A stretch of DNA of 64,000 nt from Todiramphus chloris collaris (GCA_025345505.1 JANVCC010000022.1:30763213-30827212), one strand, 5' to 3'. Positions 10,301-23,300 are shown, numbered from the stretch's first letter. Translations and numbers: made by a program. The notes: generated from the sequence alone by a model not told the origin.

Positions 10301-13300
10301 CAATGTAGAGCAAGGTTAGATGGATCGAACCTCGACAGCCTGTTGCTGTTCGTCATAGTTGATGCTATCGCTGGGTTTGGGAGACACCACACTGTCTCTA
10401 GAGTGATGGAAAACCAGGATTATTTTTTGCTTCCAGCTAATTGCTGGTTCATAAACTGTGAAGGCTGACCTTGAAAATCTCCAGAAAACTTATTTTGAAG
10501 TCTGACAGCAGCACGGCACAGCTCCTCAGAGAGGAGACATCTTTGCCCCACAGACAGAAGGAGCTTTAAGTGTTTCCTGGGTACCAGATCTGCTTCAGCT
10601 GGTGCGAGGAAGAGATGACATGTGTCTTCCATGGTCTGTAGAAATGCACACCTTGGAGTTGATGGCTGGATGTGGATGGTGTACAGCACACAAACAATTC
10701 CCTCTGGCCTTTATAGTTTTAAAATGAGAGCAAGGTAATCTTTCACATGCTTGAGTTGCTGCCATAAGGTGGCCAGTCTAGGGTCAGGCACAACAAAAAA
10801 AGAGTATTATAAATCAGCCCTGTAAGCACACCAGGGTGAAGCAGGAAAAGGCAAGAGTCTACCCAGCTGCCCTCAGCCCCCTGCAAGCCAGCTTCACATT
10901 TTTATCATAACAAACAGAATTACCTTATCCTGATTCAGTCCTTTCTCAGAGGAAAATGGTTTGGTTTGGGAAAATCATAAGCAAGTTGAAGGTTTGAAAT
11001 CTGACCAAAGATGGGCTGGGGCAGAGGAGGGGGTGTCCTGGGAAACCGCCTGATGTTTTACCCTCATAGCCTGATTCTCTCCATTGCTGACGATGTAAGG
11101 AATTTATTCTCTATCTTATCCAACATGCATTAGGGGGTGTTTATAGAGAGTGAGAGGGTGTGATGGGGTTGTGTTGGGTTTTTTTCTGCTGGAAGCAGGC
11201 CTGGGCAGTGCTGAACTCTGCCACCTTCTTGTTTAGTTTGAACCTCAGCTTTTGCAAACAGAAAGTGCAATGACAACACCACAAGTAGGCTTTTATGAAT
11301 TAATAAAACAAAGCCATGTCTAAATGCATTTCAACTGTTAGCAAAACCAGCATAATCTCCAAAGCTTTTGGTACCTGGGCTGTGTGTTTGAGGGCACGTG
11401 ATCTCTCTGCCGTACACTCGCAGGGAACCCGCACACGAGATGCCGTGGGAAGCGATGCTTTTGCAGGAGCGTCCTGACTCTCGTGCACATTCAGAAGGTG
11501 CTCTGTGCTGAGTTCCACACTGAGCTGGTTGCCCTGAGCTGATTTCAGATGGCTGTGGGACTGTCCCCGAGCTTGAGGATTGTCCCCGTGTCCACACCCA
11601 CATGTGCTTTTACAGATCAGCAAAATGCCTGCATGAGTACTGGGAAATGCAGGGGTTAGAGACAGGGTTTGTGACTGTAGCATAATGGGGGACTGGGGGC
11701 ACTGGTGGGGGTGCTGGACACAGCACTGGGAAACCCACCTGGGGCTTTTTTCATTGTCACAGCCAGACTGCTTTCTGAGGAGAGTGTCTGCACAATGCCC
11801 TGCCCAGCCACCGCCCTTGGCAGCGTATGAGGATGGTGTATGCGAGTTGAAGGCTTTGCTAAAAGGCAGGGTACAGGATAGTTCTCATTTCAGTGCTGTC
11901 TGCAGGACACGGTGCCTGTTCAGAGGTGGAAATTAGCTTGGTCTGACGTGAGTTGGTGTGGAGAGCAGCCCAGGGCCCATAGGCAGTTGCTCAGCCACGC
12001 TGCAGTGCTTGCAGCTCGTTCATCCGCATCCCTGCTCCAGCGTTTTCCCAAGCACTGACAGTAACTGGGCTGCAATTCCCTGCCCTTCCTTTCCTCCATA
12101 ACACCAAGTGTTGGCTGTGCACTTGTCCAGGCAAGTCCCCCACCAGCCACAGACATTTCCAGTTCTTGATGGAGAGGAAAACACCAGCAAAGGGCTTCAA
12201 ATGGAGGGACAGGGCTAGGACAGATTTGGCACTGCAACATCTGGCTCAGGGAGGGTCCCTAAAGCATTTATTGCAGGGGGCTGGGGAGGAAACATATAGA
12301 CATGCATCAGGAGGAACCTTCTGCTTTTTCCTTTTCCTCCCTTTCTGACACTCATCTGAGTGCTGCTGAAGGCAGGTTGGGGTGCAGGGCAGGGGGGCAC
12401 AGGGTGTTTGCCCATGCTGCTGTGGGTGCTCCCCAGCAAGCCCTGGGGGCAGTGGGTGCTGCTTGTCAGCCCACCACCAGCAGCACAGCCCCCAGGCTTT
12501 GATAGCATTAAAAAAAAAGAGATGAGAAACCTGTGAGGTAACAAAGCTTTCACTGCCTACTACTCACAGTTAAGAAGTGGGAAAAGGGTATAGCTGGGAT
12601 GCATGGTGAAGGTGAGAGAACAAAAATGCACTGGGGCTACAAGTGAAACTGTAATGTTAATTAATCAAATTAGCAACTAGGGGAAAAAAAAAAAAAAAAA
12701 AAAAAGTTGTGGTAGACAGGTTTTAAGGCAATTGGAAATAGGTGCCAACGTGATACTTTGCTCTAATTATGTGCAGAGGTGTCTTGATGCAAACCAAAAC
12801 CATTCCGAAATGGCCTCTCTGTGTTATTGTGCAAACTAACTGGGAAAAAAAAAATCCATCTTATTCACAGCAAGTTTGTTTTTACTGATCTTGTGCCTCT
12901 CAATTACTTTTTAATGGCCTGCATTGAAAAGAAATTCCTGTATGCACACTTGAGAATATGAAAACACCCAAAGGATAGCTTATGATTTAGTAGGATTAAA
13001 GTATTATGTATGCAGGTGTAGCACGTTTCAGGTTATTAGTAATCCAATCTATTTTTTATGACATTATGGTGTAATTTTCTGTATGAAACTTCAATATAAG
13101 TCTTGAGCTGTATCGGAACATAAACTAAAATGTTCCTGACTCTGTCACTTTTCATGGTCTTTACTTTGATTAATAAATGCAACAAGAGCTATAACAGTCT
13201 CCAATGCGAGGCTACAATCATCCTTCAATCAAAACGCGTCCCTCAGCTTTTTATAACTTTTCACATCAATATGTAGGGCTTGAGAAGGAGCAGTGACAGG

Positions 13301-13920
13301 ATTTCATTGCAACCGAGCACGTACACCTGAAAGGCTCTGCAGAAGATGGGCGTATTTTGGCTCGCTGCAGCCAGCCAGTCTCCTTGGCATGGTGAGCAGT
13401 TGTGTCCTTGGAGGCTCTGTGTCGTGGGCGGAGAGCTGGGGAGCAGAGGGGAGCTGCACCCTGCAGAACTGCATGGGGATTTGGCACCACGAATTTCAGA
13501 AAGATTTGATTTTTACCATATTGGGCACCTCAGAAAAATAATTCTTCAAACGCACCCCGCGTTTGGCGTGGAGCTGTACGTGCCCCAGCACACTGGCTTC
13601 TGTGGGAGGGGAGTTGAGCTGCAGCGACAGACTTTGGCGTTACACTCAGCAGTGTGATTTTGTAACCACACAGTCTACAACTCAGGACAAATATAACCCA
13701 ACCGTGGGCCTCGGGAGGCAGCCGTCGTGCAGACAGGGAGGAAGGACATATGCTGCAGTTCCCCATCCCCACACAAGTGGCTGAGTGCATTTTGTGTTGT
13801 CACTGGCCACCAACACGAGGAAGAAGCTCCTCTGTGTTCCCTCTGACCCACCCTGGCAGCGTTGCTCAGCAGCCCTGGCCCCACCGCCCATCAGCCACAG
13901 AGGGGCAATAACTCACAGGC
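7331..13920. other. Intergenic region between the two proposed convergent 3' ends
   Basis: No gene recognised. GC-rich chance frames occur at 8.1-9.3 kb and 11.3-12.5 kb. AT-rich, non-repetitive stretches at about 9.93-10.16 kb and 12.64-13.26 kb look like conserved non-coding elements by composition and homeodomain-type motifs. A poly-A run lies at about 12684-12705. Confidence 0.5.
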
Positions 13921-13940
13921 TTGCTTGCAGGTTGGTCTGT

Positions 13941-13946
13941 TTTATT
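13941..13946 (-). promoter_or_regulatory. SEMA5B: Candidate distal polyadenylation signal of SEMA5B (AATAAA)
   Basis: The plus strand reads TTTATT here, that is AATAAA on the minus strand. Cleavage would fall about 10-30 nt to the left (about 13911-13931). The AU-rich upstream context, with TGTA-type motifs at about 13965-13975, resembles a real 3' end. It is the only canonical hexamer I noted near the left edge of the AT-rich tail. Confidence 0.5.
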
Positions 13947-14696
13947 TCTGAATTATTCTTTACATTGTACAATATATAAAAATACAGAGTACCCAAAAAA
14001 AATTCACAGTGTCTAAAGGCAGTGATTACAGTCTAGGTCACCTTTATACTAAAGTACCATCAAGTTCAATTGCATAGGAAGGGTGATGTGCCTTCACAAC
14101 AGAGTCCAATAATACTCTCCAAGTTTTGCTGTTTTGGGGAAAGCATTCTGTGTTCGCATAATAATTTCCCACGTATCCAAGATCCAGTATTGCATCTGTC
14201 ACTCTCCTGCCTCAATTACACGCTAAATCCTATCATTTCCATCTCACATACCATTCATCCCCCCAAAGCTTCCTCGGTGGGAATGCTCCTAATTAGCCGC
14301 ATCACTTTTCAGTATGCACAGGTTTGGATGTTGTCTAAGGAGGGGTGTGTGGATGGAAACCACACTGCTGTGCAGCTGGCTGGCTTTTATGTTGTTTGAC
14401 AGTTTGGTACTAAAAATACCTTTGCTTCAGTTCACTGACCTCTGCTCGACTCTGTGGCATGTGAATTAACAGCGTCCCGCCCGCGGAGGTTTCAGAGCTG
14501 GAGCGCAGCGTTAATACTTTGCACGATCAGATTTGTTTAAAACCAAACTGTGGCTGGGACTTGCAGGAAGCCAAATGCTGCTCTGACAGCACTGAACCCT
14601 CTCAAATAGCAGGGGTGAATTTGCAGCTGAGGCTGGAGGCAGAGCCGATCAGATTTAACTAGATCAAGTCAGCTGGATCTAGTACAGATATCCCCG

Positions 14697-14775
14697 CTCG
14701 CTGCAGGGGTTGGACTAGCTCACCTCTAAAGGGCCTTTCCAACCCAAAACATTCCATGGTTCTATGGTTCTAAGT
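14697..14775 (+). mobile_element. CR1 LINE 3' tail
   Basis: Sequence of the form CAGGGGTTGGACTAG, then CCTTTCCAACCC and a degraded attccatggttctatggttct end, the standard CR1 3' terminus. Only about 80 bp is present. It lies antisense within the proposed SEMA5B 3' UTR. Confidence 0.8.
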
Positions 14776-17700
14776 TCAAGTCCCAAGCATGCGTTGAATG
14801 CTACTGAGCACTTTGATTTGTGGCTATCTAAACAGTGCGCTGTTGCTTTTGCTCCTCCAGCCAGGACTAATTCAGACAGTAAATTTCCCAACAGGCCCAA
14901 AGGAGGAATTTCCAGGTAGAAGAGCTGAGATTGATGAAGTCTCACAAGGACTGAGCTCTACAGGGGTTTCTGTCCAGTTGTGAAGGCTCTGGCAATCAGG
15001 CAGCATCAAACTTTGTAGATTTGCTCACCTACCCTAATTATGCTCTTGAAGCCACCTGAAGTTTCCTCCTAGCAAGCTTAACGGGAAGAGTCACCCCCTT
15101 CAAGTCTGGGCCTTGGTCACAAGGGCATTCGAGCCATCTGCTGGAAAAAAAATAATCCTTCAAAGCCAATGTACGATTTCCCTGCTATGGCAGAGAGCTC
15201 CAAGGGGTGCTGTGCCCTGCCGTGCACGTGGTCTGCCTTGTGGGAGTGATGGGGCAAGGAACAGCTGCAGGGCCTTGGCCACTAAGGCTGGAAGCTCCGG
15301 GGACACCCAGGGCACCAGGGACCTGACTCTCATGGGCTGGTGGCTTTTGTGGACCCCTTGGAAAACCAAAAGCCATGGATTTGCAGGGTTTCTCATCTGC
15401 ACAAAAACCTCCCAGTGTGACAATAAGGCAAGGCTTATAATGGCAATCAATAACTCAGAAGGCAGTTGCTAAATTCTTTAACATGGAAGATGACATCTTC
15501 TCCGTTCTAATAGATGATGTCTTTTGCTCTAATGGTACAATATTTGTTACTCCTACTTGCTATTTTAATTTTCTCTGCACAATTACTCCCTACTTATAAT
15601 TACAAAAACAATAGAGTGATACACATGAGAGATTTGGGAGGCTTACTCAGAAAATATAAGCAGTAACAAGAATCTTCTTCGTAATTGTTCTTAACCAGAA
15701 TGATTTAGGGGAGAATCAGCATTTCTAACTAGAAAAATCAATTTTCTTTTCAATTAAAAAATTACATGTCATTTACCTCAAAAGTGTTTTCTTTAACCTA
15801 ATGGAAAGGATACTAGATTTTTACAGTTTGTTTTCTTCACTTTGTCCCTGTGGAACTTGAATACCAGCACTGCCCTTCTTATTCTAGGTTTCCTCTGCAG
15901 GCATTTTCCTAAATATATATATTGTGTGTGTATATATTATAAATATATACTGTATCTATCCACTGATAGATGTATACACTATTACAAAAAGAAAAGAGTA
16001 AGTTGTTACACAAAATTTACATTTACATTTTATATATATATATATTTATATATATATAACTCTCCCCCCATTTGGTACAAAGAATAAATCAATCTTAGTG
16101 GACAGCAATTTTCTCTCCAGTTGGGCTTAACATCAGATTAACATTGGAAGCGTCAAATTGTCTGCATCAGACGTGGACTCCATCCCTACTCTCTGTTGAT
16201 TTCAAACCAACCACCTTTGAACGTAAGGCATTAGGAACAGTGGTGGTAAGACAATATATATTCTTCTCCTATAGTATCTGCACTGTTCCTATATTTAAGA
16301 GCAGCCCTGGCTCATATGCTGGCCATTCAAGTGCACCTTTAGAGCAACGGCACCTCTTAACGCTGTGGTTTGATTGTCAAGTGGTTTGTCTCTTAGTGAG
16401 CCACACCAGTTAGTTCTGGTGGGAGACAGTTGATCAAGTAAAGCCCGAGAGCAAAAGCACAACAGGGTCTGGATAATGCCACAATGCACACCCCTTCCGG
16501 AGGGAGAAAGGCAGCCACTTCATGGAAAGGTGAACGGCCTAATTATGATGGTTCTGCTACATACTTGGCTGTAAGATTTCCATCATGTTTTACACACTGC
16601 ATACCTGAATCCTATCCAAAGGGGCTGCAGAAAAACAGTGTCTCTAGCCCAACACAGGAACTGCCCAGGGTTCCATTCTCTTAGAAAGGAAAAAAAAAAA
16701 AAAATATATATATAGCAAGATGAGTCTTTTGGAAAGCAATGTTCCCAAACTAAATGCATTTCAAGTGTACTGTAAGATGGCTTTAGGAACAGGAAATTTT
16801 AGCAAGTTTAACATCCAGCTGCAGGAGCAATTCAAGCTGCTACAGATATTAGAGACCTGATGCTGAAGCTGCTGAATTACCTGGATCGCAAGAACACCGC
16901 TGCACACGGTGTCGCTAACCTGCTGCATTACAGCGCTCAGAAAAAACGCAACCCTCACACTGCATTAACAGCGTCCTCAAAGAACTGCACTCTCATGCAA
17001 ACATTAATTGAGTAATAAGCGTTCTGATTTCTTTCTTTTGCTCGCTCTCCCCTCTCCTGGATTCTACTTTCTGCTCGAATGGAGTCTACAGACCCTTGCT
17101 GTGATTGCCAATTATATGGAAAAGGGCTGAATCCATTTGGACGGATGGCAAGAAGGAATGTCTTGATGAAAATACAACCACGTGCACCACCCTTGAAGCA
17201 TCTGCCCTCCAATAGCCTACAAAATATCCACCTCCTGAGCACAGTATCAGTAATGACCTATCTTGGTGAGCTGAACATTTTAAAAATTTCAGCTGCTACG
17301 TGGCTCTTCAGGGGCAGGGGGGGGAAGTTTATATCATGTTATTCTGTGAAGCCAAAAATGGGAAAAATGTTTAAGGAGGGGGGGAAAAGAAGAAAAATAA
17401 AGGAAAAATAGACAAAATCATTGCAAGGTTTGACTTCCTTGCACCCCCCTCCCAAACTTCAGCTGCAATCCTGACACAGGCATGGTAATTGCAGAATGTG
17501 TTGATACAGGGAATCTTCTAAGGGGAAGCTCGGAAACAGCTTTAATTTTACAGAGGCTACTGATCTTGAGAGCCAACATTTTCTCCTGCATCACATAAAT
17601 GAAATCTGGAAAATCCCACCCTCATAGTCTAGTGTAATAATTTCCAACCCCTGGGCTACATACTTTTTAGAACACCTTTAAGTCATAATTTTCAGTGGAA

Positions 17701-19633
17701 AGGGAGGGAGACGTGGAAATTCAGTGTGATGGGTGAACTCATTATGGCACGATACACAAAGTCATCACTCCTCAAATGGGATTTAGCTGCCTGGGAAGAT
17801 GGTCCCTGCAGGCGCTGGTACCTGCTACCAGTGCTCTCCTGCTTCCCTGGCAATCCTGCTTCACTTCTGCCACTCCTGCCCCGGACACACTGCCAGGGGG
17901 ATTAGGGCCACCGAGCTGCTGTGCCTACTTGGAGGCTTGCAGAGGTTGCTTCAGAGAGAGCTTTGAGGGCTACATCAGCTCCCAGACCTGCTGCTTCAAG
18001 TGTGAGTACATCTTTCTAAGGGCACCTCCCTCTCTCTTCCTCTGTTCTATTTTACCTGGTGAGACCAGAGCAGGAGGATGAGCTGCTACATTAGAAAAAC
18101 AACTGCTGAAAATGATGGGCACCACTGAGCCTAAGATATCCTCATGGCAGTGCTAATGACCCCACTTCACTACAAATATCCCTACAGCCTTCAATCACTG
18201 CAAACTGAAGTCGGACAAAGTAACTTAAAAATGGGAGGCTATTTTATTCTCGCCTTCTGGTCAAACCACTGTAACACAGGCTTACAGAGCCACGTTGGCT
18301 TTTCCTCACAGGAAAAGCAATATACTTGTCACAAGCAACACAGTCTTTCTTCATTTCCTACTGGCCGCCTGTGTGAAAGAGCTGAGTACACAGCCCAAGC
18401 TGGGCTTCCAAACAAGCAACTGCAAAGGAACAGCACTGAGAAACGATCGGTGCCAGCTTACAGCAAGATCCGAAATAAAGCGAAGCCAAACGGGACCGCT
18501 GGGAACACAACCGAGGCAGGGGCCAAGCACGGGCATGGCAATCGCTCGAGTAAGATGCAGACGACAAAGCCAAGCTCAGGACCACGTGGAGCTCATGCAC
18601 GTTTCAGGGTGTACTTTTATCTCATGCTCAGTATTGCAACATTCTAAAATCCTTAGCGTCAGGAGTTCATTATAAATATTTAGAAACACTGAATGATAAC
18701 AGTGGTGAACTTGTTCACGTTGCTAACACATTGGATGTAATTGTACATTAAGCACCAGCAATAAGTTTTCTTTTTGCCAAACAATTATGTCAGACAAACA
18801 TCTGGTTGTAGACAACATGGCTTCTGCATCAAACTAATACAGTTCTTATAGACACAGTCACACACATACACAAAATTACATTTCAAGGCTGGATATACTG
18901 TTAAATAATGCTACCGCCCCAATTTACTTCAAGAGCTGCAGCAGCATTTGTTTGTTGGGTTGGTTTTGATCAGAAAAATCAAAGAAATATTGGCAAACAA
19001 TGCACATTACTCAGCTGTGTTACTATTTCATAGAGAACTGACTGGAAGACGCTATAAGAATGTGCAGCAGACTTTCTGGTCATGTTAGACTACGGGAACA
19101 TTCCTTACAAAAATACCCTCCCCCTGCAAAGTCAGAATTATCCACTCTTCAAAAGGAAATGAACTAAAACCCAACAATAAAACAAGAGGAAAAATTAGCC
19201 CAAAGCATGATGATTTCCCACAAGAAGAGCATGGTCTCTAAAGTTGCCTTTTCCTGGCAGATGTGATCAGGATCAAAAAGAGTTAACACTGTCTCAGAGA
19301 AAAGTAAAAGGAAGAAAGAAAAAAAGCCTATGGCTCTTGTGCGGCAATCATCACATCTTTTTTTCCAGTGATACAAACAGCTTTGTTTGTTAGGCACTCC
19401 AAGTTTCTGTCCCCGATGTTGTTCCAACATTTACTTTTCTCAATGTCTCACTGCCTGTATAATTTTCTTTTAATTAAGACTGGAAACATTCTGGAAAGCT
19501 TCTTTGGGTAACGCACTTTGTTTGTGTTGTTTCTCATCGGCCGAACTGCATATTACCAAAGAAGGCTGCAGAAAGTACTTCCTGTAATATGAAAAGATTC
19601 TGTTGAAGATACAGGGAACACTGCCCTAGAAAG

Positions 19634-19635
<2 letters not shown>

Positions 19636-19672
<37 letters not shown>

Positions 19673-19699
19673 ATTAAAAAAAAGATCAAAAATTAAAAA
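19636..19699. repeat. T30 homopolymer followed by A-rich runs
   Basis: Thirty T residues (19636-19665) followed by A8, TT, A8, then further A runs to about 19698. In SEMA5B sense this is U-rich sequence followed by A30 and could fold into a long A:U hairpin or prime oligo-dT internally. The length is likely polymorphic. Confidence 0.85.
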
Positions 19700-20137
19700 A
19701 AAAAAAAAGGGATAAGGAAAAGAAAATGTTCTTCACGTTGTTGGCACGATGGAGTCCTGCTTGGACTGTTTCATGAGCTGTGTGTCATCCAATGCACCAT
19801 TGCTACCCTGTCTCAGGAAGGATGCTCCCCACCAGACAGACACCTCTGCCCCAGGAGGCCACCTCTCGCCTTGCTTAGAGTGCACCCATGTGTTGTGTGC
19901 TGCTGTGTGGTGGCCACTGAGCCCAGCACCCAGCCGCCTCCTTGACAACGTTGGCCTTGAACAGCAACGCTGATCTTCCAGCCATAAACAGTTGCAGTAG
20001 TAAGAGCCATCTCCAGTCAAATATCCACAAAGCTCTGCAGAATGGTCCATATGCATTTTTGTCCTTGTAAGGAGATGTGCTGTTTACAAGAAATACAATT
20101 AATCAAAGGAAAAAAAAAAAAAGACCCTACTGTACAA

Positions 20138-20145
20138 TATTTACA
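20138..20145 (-). promoter_or_regulatory. Pumilio-type motif TGTAAATA in the proximal SEMA5B 3' UTR
   Basis: The minus strand carries TGTAAATA, an exact match to the UGUANAUA Pumilio recognition element, about 92 nt after the stop codon. The neighbouring sequence (TGTAAATATTGTACAG) looks like typical conserved UTR sequence. An 8-mer can occur by chance. Confidence 0.3.
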
Positions 20146-20236
20146 TCTAGAGGCTGGGCCAGCATTTGGTCCATAAAATCAATTTAAAAAAAAAAACTCA
20201 TGTAGGAAGTGATCCAGTCCTATGATCTGTCCATCA

Positions 20237-20392
20237 TCAGCTGTTGGTAAAGGTCCTTCCAGGGGAGGCCTCAGGCCTGTAGTCATATTTATTCAGCGTA
20301 CTCGGATAATAGGTTGTCGTGTACACATTGGTTTGTTGCAATGGGTAGAAGTTGGTCCTGTCATCTGGTATCAAATTGTTCTTGTTAAGTGT
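20237..20392 (-). CDS. SEMA5B: SEMA5B last coding exon: cytoplasmic tail and stop (residues 537-587)
   Basis: Starts in frame after TTTTACAG and encodes [20 protein letters not shown], then [10 protein letters not shown] and [14 protein letters not shown], ending in TGA at 20237-20239. The segment is tyrosine-rich and is the most diagnostic part for SEMA5B versus SEMA5A. The extreme C-terminus (PGRTFTNS) differs from the mammalian ending I remember, while the rest is close. It joins MEFK of the preceding exon without a gap, so no coding exon is expected in the 17-kb intron or in the assembly gap inside it. Confidence 0.97.
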   Translation of the reverse strand, partial: TLNKNNLIPDDRTNFYPLQQTNVYTTTYYPSTLNKYDYRPEASPGRTFTNS

Positions 20393-23300
20393 CTGTAAAA
20401 GAGAAGAGGAGATGATAGGCACGGCAATGGTTCTACATAATTACTCTCTTCTACCTGCAGACACCTCCCTCTCACCTGCCTTCTCCACCATGGTCTGTGT
20501 TGCAGCCACTACAGCCTTCCCTCCAGCTGGGAGAGTAAGACAGCACCTCGTACTCGCTATGGAGCTAGTCTGCGGGGGACCACGGCTCCTGCCAGGTCTC
20601 CTTCAGTGAACCTGTGCTCAGCTACTGCTGGGGCCAGAACTCAGAGCCTTCTCCAAAGACCCAGAGTCTCCTGGTTGATGGTGTGCTGTCTGAACATCAT
20701 TGGCACACAAAACCATGCTGGGCCTACACGAAACTTGGTGATTAATGGCAACGCTCAATCTACTCTCTTCCAAAACACTCATGTTATAGCCTGCAGCTCC
20801 CTCTCAAACCAGTTGCCAAAGGGCAGCTTTTTCTCTTTGGAAGAGCAGGTGTGCATTTACCTGATCTCCATCTCCATTGGTAGATATCCAGGTTTGGACC
20901 CCCCGATATTAAGTGTGTCACTTCTGTAAGCTACAGTATAAGTAACAAATCATGGTCACTTTTGGAAAAACTAAAATGACTTATAAAATATAACAACCAT
21001 GTAATAATTGTTGGCAACAATAACATAAAAAAATGAGAACCACAAACACCCCTTTTAACCTAAAAATTTAGAAGTGGATTTTTTTTTTTTTTCCCTCCCC
21101 CCTCCCCCCCCCCCCACTTTGCTTTTAGCAAAAATTACTATTACTCTTCCCACCAGCAAGCAGATGTCCCCCTCTGCCCAGATTAAAGCCCGTTGCTATT
21201 CCAGCTGTTACCTACACACACACACAGAAAATCCCACTTGCGGTGGGGGGATACAATAATTTTACAAAGTTTCTCCTGTACCTTTATCATCTGACTTCTG
21301 TGGATTTGGCCAAGGAATTATTAGGGCAGTTTTTTTCAACCAATCCTCGACTTAAATTTCTTAAGCATCTCTCTGTCCTCTGTTGCTCCTACATACATCT
21401 TTAATAGTTGTCATGGAGGGAACTCACTCCTTCCATCTGGGAGTCAACACTAGGCGTGTTTGCTACAGCATCCTTATGATCAGGGCCCTTCACATTTAAA
21501 GAGGTATGAGTGTCTCTCCTGTCTGGAGCAGAGAGACGGAGAAGTCTAACGAGGCAATTAGTCCTGGCACTAATAGCTGTTCTGCCACAACCTGATGCTC
21601 CCGAGGGAACCGCTTTACCTCAGTTCCCCCTCGAGACAAACACCTCATACCCAACGCACTGCAGGGCAAGCTGAAAATTCACTAACAAGCCCATGAAATA
21701 CCCAGCTCCCTTAGCTTTACTTGCCACCTAAACTTCAGGCGTTGCGGCAAGGTGAGAAATCTCCTTCCTGCGTGAAGGAGCTGCAGATGCACATTCCCTT
21801 CTGTCCCCCCCAGCCCCAGCGGCAGCGAGGTGAGCACCTGACTTTTAGGAGGCTACAGTTGGTGAGCGGGGCCTCGTCCGTGCACAAGGCCACTGCAGAG
21901 TGAGGGTTCAGTCACATCTCAGCTGTCACTGCTGAAACGATCAGAGCTACCCCCAGGCTCCAACGCAAAACCACGGGCAGTACATTTAGCTCACAATTTC
22001 TTTGAAATCCAATAATTTTACTGCATGGGGAGGGGGAGAGGAGGAGGAAGAAAAGACAATACTTTTTTTTCTAATCCAATAGCAGACTGACAGCTACAGC
22101 TACTCCTGGAGATCTGACTCCCAGTTTCATACAAGGTGTTGGGAGCAAAGGCTCTCCTATGTCCAAAGAAATGTCCTATGGCAAAGAAATTTCCCAATTG
22201 TTGAACTACCAAGTACCTTTTTTTCGAAATGGGCACTACCTGAAACACCTCATACATGAAAACCAAAGGAGACTCAGCTTCCTCGTGGTCTGACCACAAT
22301 CTCTCCCTGCCTGAAGTCTCCAAAATCAGCTCACAGCACACCATCTGTAGGAACCAAGGAGAGAATTTGTATAGGCACACTCAAAGTGACAAACGTTTCC
22401 AAGGAATAAGAATTTGTGCCCTTCGATATGAAAGGAAGAAAAGAAAAGTCATGCTTTGTCCCCAGACGCCCAAAAAAGATATTACAATAGTGTGGGCAAC
22501 AGTCTGCTGCTTTGTGCTGGAGGCTGGGAAACGAGGAAGACAGGCTCAGTCCTCCACGGCTTGCTATGCTTCCTTGGGAAATCCAATTAACTGCTCTGTG
22601 CTTCAGTGTCTTCTGACCCAGACTGGTAAACACATTTGAGATCCCCTGTAAAATGCACTTTGCTAAGTACTACCACTGAGTATTTAGGGGAACTACTCTC
22701 TGGCACCCACCACAGCTGTTCACACTGGCTGTGCACGATGACTGCTGTTCCCTTTCGGTGTCTCTAGCTCAGAACACTGACTGCAGGCAGTCTAACCCCA
22801 TAGCCAAGGTCTACCACAGCAGAAGGAATAGGCTAGACCACACTCCCTGGGCTCCCTAGAAGGTGGTCTAGCATCTAGGCCTTGTCTGGGACACTTTCTG
22901 GGACAGTTAAGATTCATGACATACCAGGATTACCACTTCTCAAATTTGGTGACATCAAAATCCTGACCTGGAATGGCTCAGGATGATCTTGATCTGAGGA
23001 CAAAAACCTCAGGACTTTACTTTTTCTGGCTTTCAGTTGGAAACTGTAGGAGTTTCAATATGTCCCATGGTGCTTAAAACTAGCCCCTTACAGTAGACTT
23101 AGCATTTAATTAACACAATTTGCATTTTTTCCTCTCTCTTGTCTTAGTTTCATATAAGATTTAATTAGGAAAAAAAAACCCCACAACTGCTCTTTTGCTC
23201 TTTTTGGTTTTAGTTCTGATGGAGAGCTTATATCTTAGGGAAATACCTTATGAAAATGGTTTAGTGGAATTTATAATGCAATTAGTTGCAAAGAATTCGT

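Larger units (their letters stand above)
13921..20236 (-). other. SEMA5B: Probable SEMA5B 3' untranslated region
   Basis: From the stop codon leftwards there is no splice-like break and no other gene. The sequence is AT-rich with U-rich tracts and ends in a convincing 3'-end configuration near 13.94 kb: a canonical AATAAA on the minus strand (13941-13946), preceded by AU-rich sequence. Earlier possible signals exist (AATAAA at 18243-18248; ATTAAA near 19467), so shorter isoforms are possible. The interval includes a CR1 tail, two TA microsatellites (about 15911-15950 and 16029-16058) and a 30-nt T run (plus strand). The 6.3-kb length is inference; without transcript data the true end is unproven. 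Confidence 0.5.
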
